From Methanomassiliicoccales archaeon (GTDB lineage Archaea; Thermoplasmatota; Thermoplasmata; Methanomassiliicoccales; UBA472), in NCBI GenBank assembly GCA_013329565.1, contig DUJZ01000134.1, positions 349 to 22,734 on the forward strand: a stretch of 22,386 nt of DNA, given 5' to 3'. Below are positions 13,003-20,022 of this stretch, piece after piece. A model generated the notes under the pieces. That model had not been told where the DNA came from, ran no database searches, and saw only the letters and a list, made by a program, of their open reading frames with translations. A program made the position numbers and the translations under genes. The first letter of the stretch is position 1; each line of letters opens with the position of its first letter.

Positions 13003-13222
13003 GCCGTCTATGATGTCACCCCCTAGGGATATGTTCGTTTTCGGGAACGCGCTTCCCCTACTTATTTACCACTGTTCGTGGCCCGCCAATGCGGAGAGAG
13101 CGGCGGCACCATTGGTCACGAGCGGAGCATCGGTCCTCGCTCTAAAAAAAGCGCTGCTAGGGACTGAAGCGCCATGGGTGCATGAGAAATGATTATCTGC
13201 CTGCACTTCCAAGTAAAACATC

Positions 13223-13798
13223 ATGGCGATGGAGAGCACGAATAGGCTGTCCTCAGAGCAGCGCGAGACCCTCTTGGCCGCCTTGAAGGCTCGTTTCGAG
13301 GATAACATGAGCCGCCATAAGGATCTGGAGTGGAGCAAGGTAGAGGCGAGATTGAAGGCCCATCCTGACAAACTATGGTCGCTACAGGAGATGGAGAGCA
13401 CCGGAGGAGAGCCGGATGTTATCGGCTGTGATAGATCGGCCGGGGCTTTCATATTCTTTGATTGCTCGAAGGAGAGCCCTAGGGACCGCCGGAAGGTCTG
13501 TTACGATCGGGATGGACAGGCGATGAGGGAGAAGAAGGGCGTGCATCCCGCCGGCAACGCCTTGGGCATGGCGACCGCCATGGGCATAGATCTGCTGACG
13601 GAGGAGCAGTACCGGGAACTTCAAAGACTGGGGAGCTTCGACACAAAGACGTCCAGCTGGATCAGGACGCCGACGAACATCAGGACCCTGGGCGGAGCGC
13701 TGTTCGCGGATAGGCGCTACGGACACGTGTTCGTGTACCACAACAGCGCGCCCTCGTTCTACAGCTCCCGAGGGTTCCGCGGGTCGCTAAGGGTTTGA
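13223..13798 (+). CDS. DUF4256 family protein
   Basis: This 191-residue protein matches DUF4256 along its full length: LKARFEDNMSRHKDLEW (residues 21-37), WSLQEMESTGGEPDVIG (about 52-68), FFDCSKESPRDRRKVCYDR, MGIDLLTEEQYRELQRLG, FDTKTSSWIRTP, and a C-terminal GGALFADRRYGHVFVYHNSAPSFYSSRGFRGSLRV block. The family is found in bacteria and some archaea and has no assigned function; it is likely cytosolic and enzymatic from the conserved polar residues. A second ATG two codons downstream is an alternative start. The AT-rich GATTATCTG about 30 bases upstream could serve as promoter. The 155 bases before it, back to about 13066, hold no recognisable gene. Confidence 0.88.
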   Translation: MAMESTNRLSSEQRETLLAALKARFEDNMSRHKDLEWSKVEARLKAHPDKLWSLQEMESTGGEPDVIGCDRSAGAFIFFDCSKESPRDRRKVCYDRDGQAMREKKGVHPAGNALGMATAMGIDLLTEEQYRELQRLGSFDTKTSSWIRTPTNIRTLGGALFADRRYGHVFVYHNSAPSFYSSRGFRGSLRV

Positions 13799-13828
13799 AA
13801 AAGGTACCTCGTTTCCTGGATAAGATGA

Positions 13829-13906
13829 TGGCGGGCCCGTGGGGATTTGAACCCCAGTCGTCGGCTTCGAAGGCCAAAAGGATAATCCAGGCTACCCTAC
13901 GAGCCC
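13829..13906 (-). tRNA. tRNA-Arg (anticodon TCG)
   Basis: The minus strand folds as a complete cloverleaf. Acceptor arm GGGCTCG pairs with CGGGCCC. The D arm runs GGGT to ATCC. The anticodon stem TTGGC/GCCGA surrounds loop CTTCGAA with anticodon TCG. The T arm TGGGG-TTCAAAT-CCCCA is standard. Discriminator G is followed by an encoded CCA. No intron. A TTTTAATT box lies about 30 bases upstream at 13933-13940. Confidence 0.96.
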
Positions 13907-13932
13907 CTGCCTTGGCGCATATGGGACAGGGG

Positions 13933-13940
13933 AATTAAAA
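13933..13940 (-). promoter_or_regulatory. TATA box of tRNA-Arg
   Basis: TTTTAATT on the minus strand is about 30 bases upstream of the tRNA 5' end. About 40 bases away a divergent TATA element (13978-13984) serves hypE. Confidence 0.55.
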
Positions 13941-13977
13941 CTATTCCTCCCTCATCGGACATCCACTTTTGGCAATC

Positions 13978-13984
13978 TTAATAA
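13978..13984 (+). promoter_or_regulatory. TATA box for hypE
   Basis: TTAATAA lies about 27 bases before the ATG at 14008. It makes the upstream in-frame TTG at 13969, which precedes the box, an unlikely start. Confidence 0.5.
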
Positions 13985-14007
13985 CCTGCTTCCCTCTTCC
14001 GCACCTC

Positions 14008-15054
14008 ATGAAGCGGGTCACCATGGGCCATGGGGCTGGCGGAGAAATGATGCAGGAGCTCATCGCCAAGTCCATCGCGCCGTTCCTTCCCAAGGTCAAG
14101 ATCGAGGTTCCCCTGGACTCCATGGACGACGCCGCGATCGTGGACGACATAATCTTCACCACTGACGGGCACACCGTCAAACCAATTTTCTTTCCGGGAG
14201 GGGACATCGGTTCGCTGGCCGTCAGCGGCACCGTGAACGACATAGCGGTGATGGGCGGGAAGCCTCTGGCCCTGTCCATGTCCATGATCCTGGAGGAGGG
14301 ACTGGAGATCGAGGTACTGGAGAGGGTCACCAAGAGCATTGGGCGGTACTCGGAGATCGCCGGCGTGCCTGTCGTGACCGGCGACACCAAGGTCATGGAG
14401 AAAGGGGCGATCGACAGAATGGTCATCTCGGCTTCCGCCGTCGGCAAGCGCCACCCGGCCATGGACCACAACCTGAAGGTCGCCTCGTCCTATCGCAAGG
14501 TAGATTCCAGATGGCTTACGGACGACAACGTTCGGGATGGCGACGTCATGCTGGTGTCGGGAACCCTTGGCGATCACGGAATAGCCTTACTTTCCTTCCG
14601 CGAGGGATACGGCTTCGAGAGCCGGGTGCAGAGCGATTGCGCGCCCCTCAATCACATGATCGGCAAGCTCCTGGAGGTGGGCGGGATAACGGCCATGAAG
14701 GACGCCACCCGCGGCGGCTTCGCCAACGCCATCAACGAATGGAGCTCCAAATCGAAGGTCGGTATGGAGCTGGTGGAGATGGACATCCCGGTGGCCGATG
14801 CGGTGCGCAATGCCAGCGAGATGCTCGGCCTTGATCCGCTCACCATAGGGAACGAGGGCAAGGTCATCATAGCCTGCGTGCCGGAGATGGCCGAGGAGGT
14901 CCTGAAGGCGCTCCGTTCAGACGAGCACGGCCGGAACGCGGCCATCGTGGGCAGGGCCAGCAAGGCCGTGAAACACGTAATGATGAGAACAGAGGTCGGC
15001 GGGAGAAGGATACTGGAGCCGCCGGTGGGAGACCCGGTGCCGAGGATCTGCTGA
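14008..15054 (+). CDS. hypE: Hydrogenase maturation protein HypE
   Basis: This is a 348-residue HypE. MGHGAGGEMMQELI opens the protein. Then come ATP-binding DDAAIVDD and FTTDGHTVKPIFFPGGDIGSLAVSGTVNDIAVMGG, followed by VTGDTKVMEKG, SGTLGDHGIALL, KDATRGGFANAINEW, and the C-terminal PRIC whose last cysteine is carbamoylated. HypE dehydrates S-carbamoyl to S-cyanate at this cysteine and, with HypF and HypC, builds the Fe(CN)2CO site of NiFe hydrogenases. The start was set at MKRVTMG because a TATA box lies about 27 bases before it. No other hyp gene is in the window, so the maturation genes are scattered. Confidence 0.96.
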   Translation: MKRVTMGHGAGGEMMQELIAKSIAPFLPKVKIEVPLDSMDDAAIVDDIIFTTDGHTVKPIFFPGGDIGSLAVSGTVNDIAVMGGKPLALSMSMILEEGLEIEVLERVTKSIGRYSEIAGVPVVTGDTKVMEKGAIDRMVISASAVGKRHPAMDHNLKVASSYRKVDSRWLTDDNVRDGDVMLVSGTLGDHGIALLSFREGYGFESRVQSDCAPLNHMIGKLLEVGGITAMKDATRGGFANAINEWSSKSKVGMELVEMDIPVADAVRNASEMLGLDPLTIGNEGKVIIACVPEMAEEVLKALRSDEHGRNAAIVGRASKAVKHVMMRTEVGGRRILEPPVGDPVPRIC

Positions 15055-15092
15055 CCTGGCTTGTGTCCTTGGCCGTCCTGGTCGGCCGTGTT

Positions 15093-15147
15093 CTTAACAG
15101 TAAATAATATTTAACATGATATGTAAATAATTATATTAACTGTCAAG
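15093..15147. promoter_or_regulatory. Nested inverted repeat overlapping the DUF169 promoter
   Basis: The outer arms (CTTAACAGTAAATAATA at 15093-15109 and its imperfect complement at 15131-15147) pair at 13 of 17 positions. An inner dyad, TATTTAACAT / ATGTAAATA, fills the centre. The right arm contains ATTATATTA, the likely TATA element of the DUF169 gene at 15171. Such symmetry around the TATA box suggests a repressor site, though AT-rich sequence forms dyads by chance more easily. Confidence 0.45.
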
Positions 15148-15170
15148 ACCGGTATTTCTTTGGTGATTTT

Positions 15171-15881
15171 ATGTCCGACTATGCTGCGCTGGCGCGCGAT
15201 CTCAAGGAAACCCTGGGCTTGAAGCACGAACCTGTTGCGATAACCTTGATCAAGAAGGGCAGCGCCCTTCCGTCCGATTATCCGGTGACCGAAGCTCCGG
15301 TCAGGCACTGCGGCACTATAATGAGGGCTCGCAAGGGAGAGAAGCTTCTGGTGACGCCGGAGAAGGAGGCCTGCCCGGTCGGGGCGTCCGCTTTGGGCAT
15401 GGTACCAGTGCCGGAAAAGGTGGCTTCCGGCGAGTTCCACGCCAACATGGGGATGTACAAGGACCCGGCTGCGGCCAAGAACACCTTGGAGCTGAGGACG
15501 TCGTTCCCGTTGGGCGACGTCATCGGCGTTGCCGCTTCGCCGTTGGACAAGGCCACCCTGGTTCCTGACGTGGTCGTATTGACCGCCCTGCCGGAGCAGG
15601 TGTTCTGGCTCATCCCCGCCGCTCAAACATACGAGGAGGGGGGAAGGGTGTCAGTGGAGATGGCCGCCGTTCAGGCCAGTTGCGTTGACGCCACGATAAT
15701 CCCGATCGTCAAGGGCAAGACCAACATATCCCTGGGCTGCTTCGGCTGCCGGAAGACCACCGATATAATGGCCGAGGAGATGCTGGTCGGGATCCCGTTC
15801 AAGAACTTCGAGAAGATCGTCGGCGCCGTCAAGACCATGGGCGCGGGCGCGATACCCAAGTCCAGGGCCAAGTCGTTATAG
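15171..15881 (+). CDS. DUF169 family protein
   Basis: This 236-residue protein matches DUF169: LKETLGLKHEPVAITLI near the N-terminus, CGTIMRARKGEKLLVTPEKEACPVGASALGM (about residues 47-78), PDVVVLTALPEQVFWLIPA, VQASCVDATIIPIVKGKTNISLGCFGCRKTTD near residues 165-200, and a C-terminal MLVGIPFKNFEKIV. The conserved cysteines (including CFGC) suggest metal or cluster binding. The family is common in methanogens and other anaerobes but has no proven activity. A GGTGAT ribosome binding site lies 4-5 bases before the ATG. It is followed after 9 bases by a methyltransferase gene, so the two form an operon under the nested-repeat promoter. Confidence 0.88.
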   Translation: MSDYAALARDLKETLGLKHEPVAITLIKKGSALPSDYPVTEAPVRHCGTIMRARKGEKLLVTPEKEACPVGASALGMVPVPEKVASGEFHANMGMYKDPAAAKNTLELRTSFPLGDVIGVAASPLDKATLVPDVVVLTALPEQVFWLIPAAQTYEEGGRVSVEMAAVQASCVDATIIPIVKGKTNISLGCFGCRKTTDIMAEEMLVGIPFKNFEKIVGAVKTMGAGAIPKSRAKSL

Positions 15882-15890
15882 GAGCTGGAA

Positions 15891-16544
15891 ATGACCGAGG
15901 ACGAACAGCTCAAGCAGTGGAACTCAACGTACGCGGTCAAGCCGGACTTCTTCGGCGCCGAACCGAGCGACCTGGCCGTTCGGGCGGTGGACATCTTCAG
16001 AAGGAACGGATGCAAGAAGGTGCTGGAACTCGGTTGCGGACAGGGCAGGGACACCTGCCTGTTCGCCAAGGAGGGCTTCCAGGTGATTGCCCTGGACTAC
16101 TCCGAATCGGGCATATGCCAGATGAGGGAGAAGGCCAAGGAGATGTGCATGGACGACAAGGTCGAATGCGTGCGCCAGGACCTCCGGGCCGGAATTCCGC
16201 TTCCGGACGGCTCGGTGGACGCGGTGTATTCGCACATGCTGTTGACCATGGAGCTGTGGGAGAGGGAGATACAGTTCATACTGGACGAGTGCAGGAGGGT
16301 GCTCGGGCCGGGCGGATTGAACATGTACTCGGTGCGCAACGATCACGATCCGCACTTCGGGAAAGGGCCGCACAAGGGAGAGGACATGTGGCAGAACCCC
16401 ATGGGGTTCGTGGTCCACTTCTTCTCCGAGGATAAGATCAAGAGACTGGCAAATGGGTACGAGTTAGTGCACGTGCGGGAATTCGACGACCCCTCCCCGC
16501 CCTTCACCAAGAAGCTCTACGAGGTCCTGTTGAGGAAGCCGTAG
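15891..16544 (+). CDS. Class I SAM-dependent methyltransferase
   Basis: This 217-residue protein has the Rossmann-type methyltransferase motifs: VLELGCGQGRDTCLFAKEGFQVIALDYSESGI (motif I and the acidic residue of post-I, about residues 44-75), a DGSVDAVYSHMLLTMEL loop (motif II), and RRVLGPGGLNMYSVRN (motif III). It most resembles the small-molecule/TehB-like group rather than rRNA or protein methyltransferases; the substrate is unknown. Start ATG at 15891 lies 9 bases after the DUF169 stop, with GGAG in the gap, so the two are co-transcribed and probably functionally linked. Its stop is one base from that of the convergent transporter gene. Confidence 0.88.
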   Translation: MTEDEQLKQWNSTYAVKPDFFGAEPSDLAVRAVDIFRRNGCKKVLELGCGQGRDTCLFAKEGFQVIALDYSESGICQMREKAKEMCMDDKVECVRQDLRAGIPLPDGSVDAVYSHMLLTMELWEREIQFILDECRRVLGPGGLNMYSVRNDHDPHFGKGPHKGEDMWQNPMGFVVHFFSEDKIKRLANGYELVHVREFDDPSPPFTKKLYEVLLRKP

Positions 16545-16545
16545 T

Positions 16546-17139
16546 TCACACCAAGCCGCCGATCATATAGCATACGAAGAAGGCGGCTACCCCGACCAGG
16601 GCCATCCGCAGCCCTTTCCACCAGGGGTTGCGCTCGCTCAGCTTGCCCATGATGAAGCCGGTGATGAACAGCAGTACTAACGCCAGAACTATAGCTACCT
16701 CGGCCGCCACGATTATGGTCTCCTCGCCCAGAAGCAGGAACGGTGATACGATTATCGCTCCGGTCATCAATGGCGCCAGGGAGTTCGAAAGGGCGATGAT
16801 CGCCGCGCTGGCCTTGGACGCCTTGCCCAAATTCGTTTCTTCCACCGGGCGCAGCATGGCCCTGCCGATCTCGTCCATCCGCCGGGACTGCTCGAGCGTC
16901 TCACCTTCGTAGACGCTGCTGCCGGTCGATATGGCCAAAGCGACGCAGCTGGTGATGATGGTGGCGATGACCAGCCCCTTGTCCGCGTCGGCGGTCAGGG
17001 CTGAACCTATGATTATGCCCAGCACGGCGAACGTGCTGTCGAACATGGTGTTTACGAAGTATCTACGAAGCGCCGGACCCGTTTCCGGAAGGCTCATGGC
17101 CTCCTTGAACCATGAGCTGTTGCGATCGTTCTTGGCCAA
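16546..17139 (-). CDS. VIT1/CCC1-like divalent metal transporter
   Basis: The protein has about five helices with the layout of the VIT/CCC1 iron-manganese transporter family. RYFVNTMFDSTFAVLGIIIGSAL is the first helix. Helix 2 is VIATIITSCVALAISTGSSVYEGETLEQ. A cytosolic charged segment (RRMDEIGRAMLRPVEE) leads to ALSNSLAPLMTGAIIVSPFLL and two further helices ending VCYMIGGLV. The glutamate-rich segment between helices 2 and 3 is where the family binds metal. The start is uncertain: TTG at 17139 has GGTGAT six bases upstream and is preferred; TTG at 17169 and ATG at 17097 are alternatives. Metal specificity is not evident. Confidence 0.7.
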   Translation of the reverse strand: MAKNDRNSSWFKEAMSLPETGPALRRYFVNTMFDSTFAVLGIIIGSALTADADKGLVIATIITSCVALAISTGSSVYEGETLEQSRRMDEIGRAMLRPVEETNLGKASKASAAIIALSNSLAPLMTGAIIVSPFLLLGEETIIVAAEVAIVLALVLLFITGFIMGKLSERNPWWKGLRMALVGVAAFFVCYMIGGLV

Positions 17140-17294
17140 TTGACCATCACCGTTTAACGCCCTCTCCAATAATGAAGGCAGGGTAAATCCTTTTCGGGAG
17201 GCGGGTTATGCAATAGCCTATCCAGACCCGACCTGGGTTCTTTATTCGGTAGTATTTACGCAGAATACCATTTTTTGATACCGACCTATCGAAA

Positions 17295-17304
17295 CATTAT
17301 ATAA
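17295..17304 (+). promoter_or_regulatory. TATA box and 5' leader of the secreted peptidase gene
   Basis: CATTATATAA predicts transcription start near 17325 and a leader of about 50 bases. The leader holds a CGCCC...GGGCG stem (17331-17363) and a strong GGAGGAG site seven bases before the ATG. Between 17170 and 17290 I see no gene, only AT-rich sequence with a weak hairpin. Confidence 0.6.
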
Positions 17305-17376
17305 CCCACAAGGAAATATTCACTTTAAATCGCCCTGTGGGACTAGCGATAGCAAGGGGGCGGGAGGAGAATACTA

Positions 17377-19515
17377 ATGATGAATAATTTGAAAAAAATG
17401 ATTGCGATGGTAATCGTTTTCACCATGATAACTGGGGGCATGTTGGTTGTGGTACCCGGTGTCGGTGAATCGTCCGATGCTCCGTCCTCTGCGTATCTGG
17501 ATGTAGAGCCATTATATGTGGAGCCAGAGTTTCGTGAAAGAAAGATTACGGACATGAGCGTTGTGAACCTCGAGAGGTCCGTGGATCAGATGTCGCTCAA
17601 TCTGGCCAATGGAACTGTCCAGCCTTACTGGACAGTTAAAACCTATTGGGACGAGGCCAATGGCACGTTCTATGACGATTACGACCTGATCGATATCGAA
17701 AAGCGTGGGGAAGGGCAGCATTGCGAGGTCTGGGTCGCAGATAACCGATCCTTCTACAGCTCCGTTGACCCCCGTAACGCCCAAGTGAACATATTGGATT
17801 GGCAGGTAGAGTACCTGATAAGCGAGTTCGATGACATCATCTACCCCACCATGACCGAGACCTTCATCGACTCGCCTTCCCTGAACGGATCCTCTCCCAG
17901 TCTGGAAGATTGGCGCTATATGATGGATAACGATACTCTGACCGTGGAGAACGTCAGCGATATGCTGTATCCCACCAACGACTCGGGCAAGTTGATGATC
18001 GTCGTCTTCAACATAATAGATGAGAACTGGTATAACGTGGCCTGGGGTGGAGGTTTCATCATTGGGTATTATTCTCCTAGCATGAAGTCCCTATACGACC
18101 GCAACATCATCAACGTCGACTGTTGGGATTGGGCTCGCAGGTTGGGGGACAATGTGACCAAGCCAAACCAGTATGAGTCGACCATCGCGCATGAGTATCA
18201 ACACCTTCTGCATGACGAGATGGACCCCGAGGAGGTTTCATGGGTGAACGAGGGGCTCTCCATGATGGCCGAGTACCTCTGCGGTTACGACTGGTCGTAT
18301 GATCATATGCAGGAGTTCATGGATTATCCAGAGAACTCCTTAACGGTCTGGGGCGACCTGGGTGGAGAAAACATCTTGAGCGATTACGGCGCGGTGGCCA
18401 TGTTCTTCGCTTATTTGCACGACCATTATGGCGGTACCGAGATGCTCCAAGCGGTGTTCTTCAGCGAAATGCATGACATCGAAGGCGTTGACGAGGCGTT
18501 GCTGGACATGGGACACAATCGCCTCAGCTTCGAGCAGGTGTTCCGCGACTGGCGTCTGGCCAACCTCATACTGGATCCGTCGGTCGGGGGCGGCTTGTAT
18601 TGCTACAAGAGCGTGGACATGGATGCCCTTGGTTCGGTTTGGCTGATGCCATACAACGTTGGATACCCCCAATTAGACCGCTCTGATTATTCCGGTGCTG
18701 GGTACCTGGTAAACGATATGGCCTACGCATACGCTACCGACTATCTGCGATGCCATAACCTGGACGAGGCGAACGAGATGATGAAGATGGTATTCGACGG
18801 AGGTGAGTTCGCCGCTTGCGGTTGGACCTTGACCGAAGAAGATTACCTGTATTCGGGCACCGGGGAGAACCTGATAGACTACACAGCCTCCATTGAGTTG
18901 AACCTGACCACCCCACTCGAAGAGAGTGAGTACCTGCATACCCTGGAGATCAGCACCTATTGGAACATCGAGACCGAGTGGGATTTCGGATTCGTGCAGA
19001 TATCCACTGATGGCGGTGAGACCTGGACCACGCTCGATGATGTGGGCGCCTATTGTACCAATTTACATGACGGTGGGGCTCACCCGGACATCGTGGCCAA
19101 CCTGCCAGGATTGACCGGTACCTCTGTGGATACCGTCGACCTGACGTTCGACCTCTCCGCATATGACGGGCAGGAGGTTCTGATCGGATTCAGGTACATG
19201 ACCGACTGGGGAGCCACCAACTATGGATGGGACATCTATGATGTTGTCGTGGACGGAGAGGCGATACCGTTGGAATCTTTCTCTGTCAACATTCCTCCCG
19301 AGGTAGATTGGATAGTGACAATCTACGTGCCAGGGAATGAGGACAGAACCGCGATGATCATCGACATTCCCTCCCTGGATCAGACCGAAGTGGCTGTTAA
19401 GCTGCTCGCTAGCCTGGTTGGATACGATGAGATGTACATCATCATGTCTCCGAACGATGGTCCGGTGGGATTCTCGATCGACATCACCTACCGTGGTGAG
19501 AACACCCCCCGCTAA
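17377..19515 (+). CDS. Secreted gluzincin metallopeptidase with C-terminal beta-rich domains
   Basis: This 712-residue protein starts with a basic-hydrophobic signal peptide (NNLKKMIAMVIVFTMITGGMLVVV), so it is exported. HEYQHLLHDE (H272, E273, H276) and WVNEGLSMMAEYL (E292, the third zinc ligand) form a gluzincin active site like that of M6/M30-type peptidases (immune inhibitor A, hyicolysin). The C-terminal region (from about residue 515) holds STDGGETWTTL and a jelly-roll-like beta domain similar to the adhesion module of immune inhibitor A. At least nine N-glycosylation sequons (N78, N95, N123, N170, N185, N192, N201, N259 and others) fit an archaeal surface protein. No C-terminal anchor is visible. 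The second codon is also ATG. Confidence 0.85.
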   Translation: MMNNLKKMIAMVIVFTMITGGMLVVVPGVGESSDAPSSAYLDVEPLYVEPEFRERKITDMSVVNLERSVDQMSLNLANGTVQPYWTVKTYWDEANGTFYDDYDLIDIEKRGEGQHCEVWVADNRSFYSSVDPRNAQVNILDWQVEYLISEFDDIIYPTMTETFIDSPSLNGSSPSLEDWRYMMDNDTLTVENVSDMLYPTNDSGKLMIVVFNIIDENWYNVAWGGGFIIGYYSPSMKSLYDRNIINVDCWDWARRLGDNVTKPNQYESTIAHEYQHLLHDEMDPEEVSWVNEGLSMMAEYLCGYDWSYDHMQEFMDYPENSLTVWGDLGGENILSDYGAVAMFFAYLHDHYGGTEMLQAVFFSEMHDIEGVDEALLDMGHNRLSFEQVFRDWRLANLILDPSVGGGLYCYKSVDMDALGSVWLMPYNVGYPQLDRSDYSGAGYLVNDMAYAYATDYLRCHNLDEANEMMKMVFDGGEFAACGWTLTEEDYLYSGTGENLIDYTASIELNLTTPLEESEYLHTLEISTYWNIETEWDFGFVQISTDGGETWTTLDDVGAYCTNLHDGGAHPDIVANLPGLTGTSVDTVDLTFDLSAYDGQEVLIGFRYMTDWGATNYGWDIYDVVVDGEAIPLESFSVNIPPEVDWIVTIYVPGNEDRTAMIIDIPSLDQTEVAVKLLASLVGYDEMYIIMSPNDGPVGFSIDITYRGENTPR

Positions 19516-19539
19516 GGTCTGAAACCCCCCCTCAAACCC

Positions 19540-19558
19540 TTTTTTCCTTTTCCTTTTT
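19540..19558 (+). terminator. T-rich terminator after the peptidase gene
   Basis: Three T-runs (TTTTTT, TTTT and TTTTT) broken by CC follow about 25 bases after the peptidase stop, matching the T-tract terminators of archaea. Confidence 0.6.
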
Positions 19559-19562
19559 ATAA
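19554..19562 (+). promoter_or_regulatory. TATA box of tRNA-Val
   Basis: TTTTTATAA, embedded in the T-rich terminator, is about 29 bases upstream of the tRNA 5' end. Confidence 0.55.
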
Positions 19563-19587
19563 TCCCTGAACAATCACCGATGCCAAA

Positions 19588-19660
19588 GGGCCCATGGTCT
19601 AGCGGTCATGACGACTCCCTTACACGGAGTAGGTCGCCGGTTCGAATCCGGCTGGGCCCA
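19588..19660 (+). tRNA. tRNA-Val (anticodon TAC)
   Basis: A complete cloverleaf: acceptor GGGCCCA pairs with TGGGCCC; the anticodon stem ACTCC/GGAGT holds loop CTTACAC with anticodon TAC; the T arm is GCCGG-TTCGAAT-CCGGC; discriminator A. CCA is not encoded (TCC follows), unlike the tRNA-Arg at 13829-13906. No intron. Confidence 0.96.
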
Positions 19661-19716
19661 TCCCACGCTCCCGATGGTACAAGATTTTCTGATGATTTTA
19701 AAGATGATCTCTCCTT

Positions 19717-19738
19717 ATGCGTTCCTCCCTGAACGCAT
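19717..19738 (+). repeat. Perfect 8-base inverted repeat (stem-loop)
   Basis: ATGCGTTC and GAACGCAT form a perfect eight-base stem around the six-base loop CTCCCT. It lies in the roughly 150-base gap between tRNA-Val and the Cys-rich protein. No T-run follows. A second inverted repeat, TCGTA-AATA-TACGA, is at 19777-19790 close to the start of the next gene. Confidence 0.5.
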
Positions 19739-19776
19739 CCTCCAGAAGTGTTTTGAAATTTCTTAGAACAGATATA

Positions 19777-19790
19777 TCGTAAATATACGA
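19777..19790. promoter_or_regulatory. Dyad TCGTA-AATA-TACGA upstream of the Cys-rich mini protein
   Basis: A perfect five-base inverted repeat with a four-base spacer overlaps the likely TATA region (GATATATCG, ATTATTATG) in front of the ATG at 19813. Possible operator; inferred from symmetry and position only. Confidence 0.35.
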
Positions 19791-19812
19791 ACGATTATTA
19801 TGTCTAGGTAAT

Positions 19813-19998
19813 ATGGCCGATGAAACCTATAAAGGACCGTGTCTTTGGCACGCGCCGGACGACCGATGCGCCAACTGCAAGGCGAGGCGCTACCGGCTTG
19901 ACGCCCTGGGCATGAAGGACACTTACGGAGAATGCCGGGGCCAGGAAGATTATCGTACCTGTGAGTTCTACAAGCTGAAACCGGTCCCGAAGTGCTGA
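19813..19998 (+). CDS. Cysteine-rich 61-residue mini protein
   Basis: This small hydrophilic protein carries six cysteines: CLWHAPDDRCANC near residues 10-22, CRG at about 41, CEF at about 50, and a terminal C. The spacing C-x8-C-x2-C suggests a zinc or iron-sulfur site, although no named family is recognised. An AT-rich promoter region with a dyad lies directly upstream, and there is only a weak AGGT before the ATG. The HEAT-repeat gene follows after 24 bases, so the two are probably in one operon. It could be a small metal-binding adaptor for the HEAT protein; that link rests only on adjacency. Confidence 0.7.
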   Translation: MADETYKGPCLWHAPDDRCANCKARRYRLDALGMKDTYGECRGQEDYRTCEFYKLKPVPKC

Positions 19999-20022
19999 TC
20001 GGCCGTCAGGAGCTGGGGAAAA

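Noticed and set aside
12992..13192. Plus-strand frame of 66 codons before the DUF4256 gene
   Set aside because: No ribosome site or promoter at proper spacing, and no recognisable sequence pattern.
17325..17376. Possible riboswitch (GEMM-like GTGGGAC...GCGATAGC) in the peptidase leader
   Set aside because: The leader is only about 50 bases and lacks the conserved paired elements and receptor of c-di-GMP aptamers; a simple GC stem near the ribosome site explains it.
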